A DNA stretch of 64,000 nucleotides from positions 3,968,001-4,032,000 of the forward strand of contig NZ_CP065053.1 in NCBI RefSeq assembly GCF_015689335.1, given 5' to 3'. Below the pieces are notes generated by a model. The model saw nothing but the letters and a program-made list of their open reading frames with translations, searched no databases and was not told the DNA's origin. Position numbers and translations under genes: made by a program. Positions 19,733 through 27,863 of the stretch are shown in pieces. Position 1 is the first letter of the stretch, and each line of letters begins with the position of its first letter. This DNA is from Massilia antarctica. Its GTDB lineage: Bacteria; Pseudomonadota; Gammaproteobacteria; Burkholderiales; Burkholderiaceae_D.

Positions 19733-21879
19733 CCTACGCGGCTTACATGGAAACCAGTTCACCATCTGAACCTACTGTGGAAGCAAAAATAACAGGCTTG
19801 CTCGCTGGCGCCCTCAGCGGGGCAGTCGCACGATGGATGCATCGGGACGAGAACGTCGCCAGCCAGACTGCGAAGAGTGTGGGATCGTCGACATACGATG
19901 GAATTATCGCTGCGAGACGCGCCTCGTCGGCAACAAATGTGGCGCCAATGCTTAACCGTGGTGGGAACAGCACGTCGGGTCCATCGTCGTACCAAGTGGG
20001 CAGTGCGGAGTACAACCAGGCGGTACGCAATGGCGAGATGGAGCCGTCGACGGGGAGCCTTTTCCCGATGGATGCGAACGGCACCGAGCCGGGACTGAGC
20101 TACCTCGAAAAACTGCGTGCGGCTCCTCCACGCGAACCAATCTCGCTCCTGCCTGATGTAGGCTCGTACACACTTCCTGTTAGCGATACGTTTGGACACA
20201 ATATCGCCGATCCGATGTGGGGGCAGAGAATCGAGGCTGGTCAGCAAGGTTCTGGAATGCAACCGGCTACGGTAGACGGAGCGACCGATCCTGTCTTGCT
20301 AGAACGCTGGCGTTCCGGATATGCGCACTTCGCGTCGGCGGAACTATCTAGAATGGAAGATAATGCGGACCTCGAGCTGTCACAACGTTTGGCTAGGGCG
20401 CAATTCAATATTGGCGGAGAACCCCCGGTTGGCCGCAGAGAACCCCCGGTTGGCCGTGGAGAATCCCCGGTTGGCCGCGGAGAAGCGGCCCATGCGCCTG
20501 GCTTTACCAAAACAGATGGGACGGCGTTAGAAACAGGTGACGCTTGGACGCCTGTCGGGCCCGTGGGTGTGACTACGGTCCCCGTCGGTACACAAATGGC
20601 GGGCGGCGATATCCATATGGTGTTTGATCGCGCGGGGCGAGGTGGCTACGAAATCCCAGACGACGCTGGAGTTCGCTCCATATTTGGAGGTGGAGGCGCG
20701 AGCAAGTACACTTACCAGGACGCCTTAGCCGCCGCGCCGGACCACTCGCAGACTCGACTCGATCTGTTGAAATTCGGCGCTGAAACTTGGGGCGTTGGTG
20801 GCCGGGAATATGCCGAGCAAGGCATGGCAATGTATCCCGACGACCCGCAATATCGTGATTTTCTCAATCGCGCTAATGGCTTGCGCGATTCGATGAAAAG
20901 CGTTGCCATAACGTCCGCGATCGGCACAGCCGGACTGTTAACAGGAGGGTATGCATTTAGTCTTGCTGAGGCTGGTGGAATTTCGACCGCAGGCTCGTAT
21001 TACGTCAGTGGCGTTGTCGGTGACCTTACCGTACAAGGCTTAAATTTGGCATCGGGGCAGCAGAAGAGTTTTAGCGCTGAACAATTGGCACTGTCGAGCG
21101 CATTCAGCGTCGCTGCGCCATACGTAATGGAAGCCGCGGGGAGTTTCGGAGCAAGAATACGTCCTGACAAGGCGTTTGATCCCATTGAAATCCGGACTGT
21201 CGCTAACGCTGACAGTGGCGCAAGTAGCATGCGAGCAAGCTATGGACCAGTGACGGTGGGGCCAAGTTCTACACAATATTCAATCGACGTTGTTGGGGCA
21301 AATAGTCCAGCGGACGCGGCAGCGGCAGCGGCAAATAGCCCAGCGGCAGCGGCTGGGGAAAATAGCTTAACGAATAAGATTGGATTTCATCCAGATTCCT
21401 GGGCCGCGGTTAATGGACAGGTCAACGCGCCGTCTGTGATGCGCGCACTACGGCAAAGCGGGACAACTGAAGGTGCAGCGGTAGCGAAATTGCTTAAGCG
21501 CGGTGACTTGAAATTAGAGTTATCTGATGAAATGCCAACCATCCCGCAAGGTGGATTGATGCCAATGGGAGGCGATACTATGGTAATTTTCAAGTACTAC
21601 TCAGGTTCCCCCGCGCAAACGGCTGGCTTAGTTGCCCACGAGGGGGAACATTTCTTGCAAAAAATGACGCCTGAACAATATGCAAATGGTCCGCTAGCGC
21701 TGGAAAAAGAGTTGGCTGCGTATAGCGTTCAACGTTGGGTTGATAAATCTTTTTTCTTGCGAACAGATCAGGAAGCCATTGAATATCTCGTAAAAAGCCC
21801 ACTTTATCCTCAAATTAATCAGGCGGCGGCTGATAAGTTCATGCAAGCTGGTATGAAATATTCTAAACACTTAAAATAA
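18742..21879 (+). CDS. IS481-family transposase reading in frame into the rhs tail
   Basis: The first ~330 codons (18742-19732) are an IS481 DDE transposase. They include an N-terminal helix-turn-helix (ARLYNVSRQTIRKW), catalytic Asp in HIDIKYLP, Asp in LLTDNGSQF and Glu in NGMVERFNG. The transposase ends at VYNQAGLDT with no stop inside the element. Translation therefore continues into the interrupted rhs gene for ~715 more residues, ending at 21879. ATG at 18742 is the natural transposase start. The element depends on flanking DNA for its stop codon, so here the transposase frame ends in the toxin tail. Whether a fusion protein is made is unknown; an internal start in the tail is also possible. 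Confidence 0.8.
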   Translation: MTQALHSQARTTHLIREEIRTSTLSQAELARLYNVSRQTIRKWQDRDSPVDRSHCPLTLNTTLTPTQELIVVELRTTLLLPTDDLLAVTREFINPAVSRAGLGRCLRRHGVSDLRDLVALQEPEKPVEKKSFKDYEPGFLHIDIKYLPQMPDETARRYLFVAIDRATRWVYMDIYADQTDSSSVDFLAKVTAACPVKIVKLLTDNGSQFTDRFTSKKKDAEGNRIPSGKHVFDILCKQLKIEHRLIPPRHPQTNGMVERFNGRISEIVNQTRFGCAAELEATLRNYAKIYNHNIPQRALNHQTPVQALKKWHEEKPDLFLKRVYNQAGLDTYAAYMETSSPSEPTVEAKITGLLAGALSGAVARWMHRDENVASQTAKSVGSSTYDGIIAARRASSATNVAPMLNRGGNSTSGPSSYQVGSAEYNQAVRNGEMEPSTGSLFPMDANGTEPGLSYLEKLRAAPPREPISLLPDVGSYTLPVSDTFGHNIADPMWGQRIEAGQQGSGMQPATVDGATDPVLLERWRSGYAHFASAELSRMEDNADLELSQRLARAQFNIGGEPPVGRREPPVGRGESPVGRGEAAHAPGFTKTDGTALETGDAWTPVGPVGVTTVPVGTQMAGGDIHMVFDRAGRGGYEIPDDAGVRSIFGGGGASKYTYQDALAAAPDHSQTRLDLLKFGAETWGVGGREYAEQGMAMYPDDPQYRDFLNRANGLRDSMKSVAITSAIGTAGLLTGGYAFSLAEAGGISTAGSYYVSGVVGDLTVQGLNLASGQQKSFSAEQLALSSAFSVAAPYVMEAAGSFGARIRPDKAFDPIEIRTVANADSGASSMRASYGPVTVGPSSTQYSIDVVGANSPADAAAAAANSPAAAAGENSLTNKIGFHPDSWAAVNGQVNAPSVMRALRQSGTTEGAAVAKLLKRGDLKLELSDEMPTIPQGGLMPMGGDTMVIFKYYSGSPAQTAGLVAHEGEHFLQKMTPEQYANGPLALEKELAAYSVQRWVDKSFFLRTDQEAIEYLVKSPLYPQINQAAADKFMQAGMKYSKHLK
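19733..21879 (+). pseudogene. Second rhs copy, 3' part: linker and HExxH metallopeptidase-like toxin tail
   Basis: Bases 19780-20150 match the third rhs copy (ITGLLAGALSGAVARWMHRD and onward), after which the sequences separate. The tail contains a short 21-bp tandem repeat, a hydrophobic pre-toxin segment (~20900-21120) and Ala/Asn/Pro-rich linkers (~21300). The C-terminal ~170 residues include LVAHEGEHFLQ (bases ~21628-21660), an HExxH zinc motif. It is followed ~25 residues later by LEKELAAYSVQ, a candidate third Glu ligand. This arrangement is seen in zincin-type Rhs tails. The protease assignment is inference from the motif. The stop codon overlaps the next gene (TAATG). The natural 5' part lies before the IS481 element. 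Confidence 0.72.
20414..20484 (+). repeat. 21-bp in-frame tandem repeat, three full copies
   Basis: Units start at 20414, 20435 and 20456, with a partial fourth at 20477. Each encodes a GEPPVGR-type heptapeptide (GEPPVGR, REPPVGR, GESPVGR). The units differ at one to three bases. It lies in the pre-toxin linker and may vary in number by slippage. Confidence 0.9.
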
Positions 21880-22262
21880 TGACGAATCTCATAAAATGTG
21901 CACTGTGTGGCGGCGCGACCAGCATGGTTTCTGAGGCGGGCGCAATCCATTTATATAAATGCCACTCTTGTGGGAATGAGTTTCCTGTGAGGGTGCATTT
22001 TGTAGATAAACCAATTCCCTTGGGGATAAAAGTCTTTAAAGCGGTTGTTACTGCTACGGATAGCAAAGCGGCACGGAAAGCACAGATCCAAGTAAGAAAG
22101 GTTTTTGGAGGAATGGCCAACTTCTACCCTGCAGATTTGGATCGCCAGATTTTGCAGGGCGAAAGTGTCTGGGATTTGGGATTTTATTCTGCTGATGAAG
22201 TTGCCAAGCTTGAGCAGAGTGCTGCCAATATCGGCCTGGAAGTGCAGTTTGTGCCGAGTTGA
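21879..22262 (+). CDS. Putative immunity protein with N-terminal zinc ribbon, coupled to the HExxH toxin tail
   Basis: This 127-residue protein has its ATG overlapping the toxin stop (TAATG), implying translational coupling. The N-terminus has two CxxC pairs (CALCGG and CHSCGN) that could bind one zinc ion. The remainder is an alpha/beta segment (KVFKAVVTATDSKAARKAQ, then SADEVAKLEQSAANIG) that resembles small L7/L12-C-domain-like folds, but this is only an impression. I do not recognise the family. Its position directly after a toxin tail, its small size and AT-richness point to an immunity role. A zinc ribbon next to a metallopeptidase toxin is suggestive but unproven. Confidence 0.6.
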   Translation: MTNLIKCALCGGATSMVSEAGAIHLYKCHSCGNEFPVRVHFVDKPIPLGIKVFKAVVTATDSKAARKAQIQVRKVFGGMANFYPADLDRQILQGESVWDLGFYSADEVAKLEQSAANIGLEVQFVPS

Positions 22263-22325
22263 AATTGATTTCCGGTGCGCCAGGTTGGCTACTACTGGAT
22301 ACGGCGCTTGACCAAGCCGGAGGCG

Positions 22326-22724
22326 ATGCCTGCACTGCTGCCGGTGCGGGTTGCATCGGCGTTCCCGGCGGCGGTTGCGATCAGCTTGCGTAACGAGCAC
22401 TGTTGGACCTTAAGCTTGCCGACAGATGTGCCGGCAAGCTGGCTGGCTGAATTGATACGTGCGCTGTGATGCACCTGTCGGCCGAGGCGATCTGGCTGGC
22501 GACGGCGGCGGATATGCGCACGTCGCCGTACACGTTTGAAGCTCGTTTGCTGGGATGGAGCCGGGGTCTGGATGTGCCTGCGCCGTCTGCATCGCGGCCA
22601 GCTCGTCTGGCCCGAGGCTGACGATGCATGCTGGCAGATGAGCGCCGAGCAATGGCGGTGGCTGGTAACCGGTGTGGACTGGCAGCGCCTGTGTGCATCA
22701 GCGCCGACGCAGTGGCAGTTGTGA
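22326..22724 (+). pseudogene. IS66-family tnpA/tnpB remnant
   Basis: The C-terminal end of an IS66 TnpA-like protein (22326-22469, ending LPTDVPASWLAELIRAL) is followed through a TGATG overlap by a TnpB start (EAIWLATAADMR). TnpB then breaks, and its C-terminal half resumes in another frame at 22536 (KLVCWDGAGVWMCLRRLHRG, then QMSAEQWRWLVTGVDWQRL). The middle of TnpB and the large IS66 transposase are missing. It borders the third rhs copy just as the minus-strand scar at 11870 borders the first module. Confidence 0.72.
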
Positions 22725-22798
22725 GGATGTAGGCTGTTGCGCTTGTAAACGTGGGGTATGCCATGTAAATACATGACATGAACCCGCTAGACGCACTC

Positions 22799-25700
22799 GC
22801 CGGACGGCAGCGGTACGCGCCAGCTGTTCGACGCGGCGGGCAATACCATCTTGACCTTCTCGGGCGAAATGAGCAGTACCGTCGCGGCCGCCACCGGCAT
22901 GAAGGCGACCATCGGCGAGGCGCTGACCCTGAACTACAACGTCGGCGCGGCCGGCATGATCTCTTACATCCTGTGGGATACCGCGTCGCATGCCGATCCG
23001 GCTGCGTATGCCCATCAGACCGAGCAGAGCACCAATCTGGCCTCGAATACGGGCAAGACCGTCATCCCCCGTCCGGCCTACGGCAGCGCGGTATTTTACC
23101 GGGTCGTCACCCAGGACAGCGCCGGCAACCGCATCTACACCAGCGAGCAAAAGGTGGTCATGCCGGTTCGGGTCGACGATATTCAGGTCTATCGCCCGGA
23201 TCCGGCCTCGATGCGGGTGCGGGTCAAGTTCGACGGCGGCGTGGTCGCGCCCGACCTGCTGTACGGCACGCGCGGCAATGCGAATACCGTGTTGCAGATG
23301 AGCTTATCCGGCGATGGCTACTACGAAGCCACCCTGCCGCTGCAAGGCGACAGCAACAACATCGGCTTCAAGCTGCAATGGACAGGCACTGATGGCGCCA
23401 CGTTTGTCAGCGCCGAAAAACCCTTCCAGGCGCCCAACGACCGCGTCAGCAGCTACACCACGACGACCGAAAAGCTGGTCGACGGCGGCGTGCAGCTGAA
23501 CTATTCGGTCAATCCGGGCATCAAGTACTCGCTGATCACGGCGCAGTGGCGTGTCGCCGGCAGCGGTGCGGCATTTGCCGTGACCGGTGCGGCCGACGGC
23601 GTGCTGACCCTGGGCGGCGACACGCCCACCAGTTACGAGGTCGTCATCAAGACCGTCTCCGCCACCGGCGTCGAAACCCTGATCGACCATGTCATCGTGA
23701 CCCCGACCGGCATTGCCGACAAATCGGTCAGTTTCAGCGCCACCAGCTGGACCCCGCCACCGATCGGCAACACTGAAGTCGTCGTGGCCAGCGGCCAGCC
23801 GGTCAAGACCGAGCGTTTCGAGGGCCGCATCATCGCCCACATGGGCAGCAACCCCTACACCACGGTGGGACTGTATTACTCGAACAAGGTGGCCGAGGCC
23901 CACAGCGTTTCGACCTCGCCGGCCGTATGGCAGGAATGGGAACCCAAGCCGGTCTGGCATAGCGACCTGAACGGCGGCCATTATGTGGACGAAGGCAAGT
24001 GGGTCCAGAAGGGCCACGACATCACCTATAACGCCACCTTGACCGGTGCCGAGATTGCCCGCGCGGCCTACGGCCTGCACCTGTCGTGGCGCGACAGCAG
24101 CAATGGCGACGGCTTGACGTTCACCAACGATGCAATGATGACCGACCTGGGCGGCGGCAACTACCGCTTCAAGGCGGAGCACGTTCCCCTGTCCGTCACC
24201 AGCCATGACTACAAGATCTGGTACATGGACAACGAAGGCCGTGAAGTGATTGTCGAGTGGAATCGCGCGGCGACCAACGCCGCCAGCACCGACAGCGGCT
24301 ATTCCGACCTGGTGCTGGCGCACGAGCAAGGCGCTTCCGTCAGCGGCAACGTGTTCGCCAACGGGACCTACATCGGACAAATGTCCAGTGCCGACATGAT
24401 CACCGGCATGGTGCTGCAATCGACCGACACGGGCCTGGCGGGCGCCAGGCTGGACGCCGGACCGGTCGCGGCAGGGCATGCGATCGAAACCACCTACAAC
24501 GCGCTCAACGCCAAGACCGGCAGCACCGAAGCCGATGGCGTCTGGCGCGAATACCGGGTCGACGCCCGCGGCAACGCGGTGCAGACGGTGACCCTGGGTG
24601 TCAAGGGCGGCGCCCACGGCAGCAGCGCCTACGCGCAGTACGACCTGAAGGGCAACAAGGTCGCCCAGTTCGATACCGCCTTCGTGCCGGCCGGCGAGGG
24701 CGCGCTGCGCCATCCGGTCACGCGCTACGACTACGATTACCTCGGTCATGTGATCGCGCAAACCGATGCGCTTGGCTATGTCACGACCAGCGTCTTCGAT
24801 GCCGCCGGCAACAAGATCAGCGCCACCGATGCGGCAGGCCACGTCAAGACGTATGGCTACGATGCGCTCGGCCACAACGTGCAGGTGTCGGACCAGATGA
24901 CGCCGGCCTCGGTGTACACCAGCTACACCCGCTACGACAAGGCGGGCAATCCGGTCGAACAGACCGACGCGACCGGTCGCTCGACCTATTACGGCCGCGA
25001 CGGCTTCGGTCGTCTCACCAGCGTCCAGGTCGGCACGCTCGATCCGTCTCATCCCGAGCTGCATCAGCCGACCGTGCTGACCTACGATGGGCAGAACCAT
25101 GTGCTGCGCCAGGGTAACGTCGAGTTCACGTATGACTCGCGCGGCAACCGCATCTCCGAACACGATGCCGGCAACGACAACGCGCACCGTCGCACCATGG
25201 CCTACGACAAGATGGGCCGCGTAGTCAGCGTGACCGCCTATTCGGGGTGGGCCACCGGCACCACCGCGTACCGCGCGTACGACGTGTTCGGCAACCTGGT
25301 GTCGACCACCGATGCCGGCGGCAAGACCGACCAGAGCGTGTTCGGCGACTTCGGCCGCTTGATGCGTTCGATCGATGCGGACGGCAACGCCGTCGTGTTC
25401 AGCTACGACGAGTTGGGGCGCCAGACTGGCGAAACCAGTGTCAACACCGGGCGCAATATCCGGCGCACCTATGACGATGCCGGCCAGCTGACCGAGATCA
25501 ACGACCTGGGCACGGGCGTGTCGACCCGCTACACCTACGACCTGATGGGCCGCAAGGCTGGCGAAACCGTCAGCGGCGCCGTCGACGTCGAAGGACGGGC
25601 GCACAACCGCGCGCTCGACTATGCCTTCGATGCGATGGGACGCATGACGCACTGGAAAGATGCCGTGACCGGCATGGAAGAAACCATCACCTACGATGGC

Positions 25701-26447
25701 ATGGGCAACCAGGTCCGGGTGCAGGGCAGCGGGGGCGGCACCTCGATCGACCACGGCACCGTGTATGACGCGGCCGGCCGGGTCGAGCACCTGCTCAACG
25801 GTGGCGCGGTGGTGGGCACCTACACCTACGATCCTTCGGGCAATCGCAGCAGCTACCGCCAGGCCAACGGTTCGACCACGATCTACAGCTACGACGCCCA
25901 GAACCGGCCGATCCAGGCGTATACCCAAAAAGCGCCGACAAGCTGGACCATTACCGACAACGACACCCGCTACTACGGCGGGCGCGACGGCGCCGGCAAC
26001 ACTGTCTACAAGAACGCCACGGTGCAGGATGCCCTGAAAGCCATCGCGCTGCGCAATTATGCAGACCTGACACGCTGGACCAAGATCGCCGCCGACAACG
26101 GCTTGACCGACTTCGGTGCCGATGCCCATGCCACCTTGTCGGGACGCACCCTGGTGCTGACCCACGAGGAATCGATCGACTGAAAATACGATGCGGTGGG
26201 CAACAACACGGCCTATGAAGAACGCAGGAATGGCGCGATCTGGAACGGCACCGTCAAGACGTTCGACGACGCCTCGAACATGTTGACGAGCAGGACCGAG
26301 ACGCGCCTCAAGATGGAGTTTGACAACGGCTACATGCCGTACACGTCGAGCGATGGCTTTCATGCGATGAGCGTGGTCGAGGCCATCAGCCGCGGCAGCA
26401 ACACGGCGCCGTACGTCAAGCATGAATCGGAAAACCAGGACATCACC
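22799..26447 (+). pseudogene. Third rhs copy, 5' part: core with nonsense codon, interrupted by IS4-family element
   Basis: Homology to the first rhs gene starts at 22799 (its base ~2579) and is nearly identical through the beta-rich segment and YD repeats. A 9-codon gap relative to the other copies removes part of the segment near 23628. At 26181-26183 the codon is TGA where copies one and two have TGG (DWKYDAVGNN context), a single-base nonsense mutation. The same frame then continues to 26447, where an IS4-family element is inserted. Copy two shows no such lesion. The first usable ATG is 22851, inside the core. Confidence 0.85.
26439..26447. repeat. Target-site duplication of the IS4-family element, left copy (GACATCACC)
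   Basis: GACATCACC at 26439-26447 recurs at 27864-27872. Copies one and two carry the unduplicated sequence at the same place in the core (~6230 and ~17112). Confidence 0.9.
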
Positions 26448-27863
26448 CTAATGCCGTTAAGTTAAGCCCTTGACTGTCGCTTCTTGTAAACAAGTTCCAG
26501 AAGTGTTAACGTCTGGAACTATGTTCTCAGATGCCCTCTCTCTTGCCATTGACCTCCCGCGATTTCCTCCAGATTGGAGGCGACTGGGTAAGGAATTACC
26601 GTACGAATGGATTGAAGCTGCCCTCGAAGCGAAAGGCAAAGCCAGTATCCGTCGGCGCCGCCTTCCTGCACAGCAAGTGGTGTGGCTAGTCATCGCTTTG
26701 GCCCTGTATCGCCATCTGTCTGTCAAAGAAGTACTCGATGACTTGGACTTGGCACTCCCGGAATTGGAAGGTGCCTGCTTAACCGCCAGCGCGGCCTGCC
26801 AGGCGCGCCAGCGGCTTGGGCCCGAACCACTGCGTTGGCTGTTTGAATGCTCGGCCCAGGCATGGAGTGAGGAAGATCACTCAGCCTATTTGTTTCACGG
26901 GATGAGTCTTTTTGCCATGGATGGCACGACCTTGCGTCTTGCCGAGAGCGAGGCCAACCGCGCGCACTTCGGCGCCCAGAAATATGCCAAAGGGAGTGTG
27001 GCGAGTTACCCACAAGCGAAGGGTGTCACACTGACCGCCGTACCGACGCATCTGATCCTCGATGCCCGTTTCGGGCCCTACGCGACGAGTGAAGCGAGCT
27101 TCGCCAAGGAGTTGATCGCAAGCGTGCCGGACAGCTCCCTCACCGTCTTCGATGCAGGCTTTCTGTCAGCAGAAATCCTGTGCAATTTGGCTGGGCAGGG
27201 ACATTGTCGTCACTATCTGATTCCGGCAAAGAGTAATACGCGCTGGAAGTTAATAGAGGGAACAGTGGAAGATGGGCTTGTTGAGATGGAGGTGTCCGAC
27301 TCGGCCATGCGCAAGGATCCGACGCTGCTCGCTTCGTGGCGTGCCCGCGCGGTGCGCATAGGTGACGGCACCGGCGAGTTGAAATATGTACTCACCTCGC
27401 TCACCGATAAAAAAGCCATCACAGCCAAGCAGATCGTCGACTGCTACTGGCGCCGCTGGGCGATCGAGACGAGTTATCGCGAAATCAAGCAGACCATGCT
27501 GGGATCAGCGCATACCTTACGCAGCATGACAGTCGACGGGACGATGCAGGAAATCTGGGGCGCGCTCATCGCCTACAATTTGTTGCGAATTGAAATCGCC
27601 AAGGCTGCTCTCGAAGCGAAGTGCCAGCCTACCGACATCAGCTTCGTGCTGGCACTGCACACAATTCAATATGAGCTGCTCATCGCCGCAGCAACGCAGG
27701 CGCAAGGAAAACTCCCCGCCACCTTGAAACGTCTGCGGGAGCGGCTCGTGCTTGATCTGAAGACTCATCGACCCGGTCGAAAATTCGACCGGGTCGTAAA
27801 AGCGAAAGCCCAGAGATATCCGGTCACCAGATTGAAGTCAAGCGCTTAACTTAACGGCATTAG
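26448..27863 (+). mobile_element. IS4-family insertion sequence (1,416 bp)
   Basis: Terminal inverted repeats begin CTAATGCCGTTAAGTTAA at both ends, with further matching bases inward. The element is flanked by 9-bp direct repeats. It carries a single intact transposase gene and has not visibly decayed, so the insertion is probably recent. Confidence 0.9.
26521..27849 (+). CDS. IS4-family transposase
   Basis: This ~442-residue DDE transposase has the IS4-type N-terminal domain (LPYEWIEAALEAKGKASIRR) and catalytic Asp in FAMDGTTLRL. Further catalytic residues are Asp in TVFDAGFLS and the YREIK signature (WAIETSYREIKQTM) that supplies the Glu. ATG at 26521 was chosen; an upstream TTG at 26470 lies almost in the terminal repeat. 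The gene ends 14 bases before the right terminus. It appears intact and may be active. Confidence 0.92.
   Translation: MFSDALSLAIDLPRFPPDWRRLGKELPYEWIEAALEAKGKASIRRRRLPAQQVVWLVIALALYRHLSVKEVLDDLDLALPELEGACLTASAACQARQRLGPEPLRWLFECSAQAWSEEDHSAYLFHGMSLFAMDGTTLRLAESEANRAHFGAQKYAKGSVASYPQAKGVTLTAVPTHLILDARFGPYATSEASFAKELIASVPDSSLTVFDAGFLSAEILCNLAGQGHCRHYLIPAKSNTRWKLIEGTVEDGLVEMEVSDSAMRKDPTLLASWRARAVRIGDGTGELKYVLTSLTDKKAITAKQIVDCYWRRWAIETSYREIKQTMLGSAHTLRSMTVDGTMQEIWGALIAYNLLRIEIAKAALEAKCQPTDISFVLALHTIQYELLIAAATQAQGKLPATLKRLRERLVLDLKTHRPGRKFDRVVKAKAQRYPVTRLKSSA

Noticed and set aside
20414..20484. CRISPR array
   Set aside because: The repeats are contiguous, in frame and without spacers; no CRISPR repeat-spacer pattern exists in the window.
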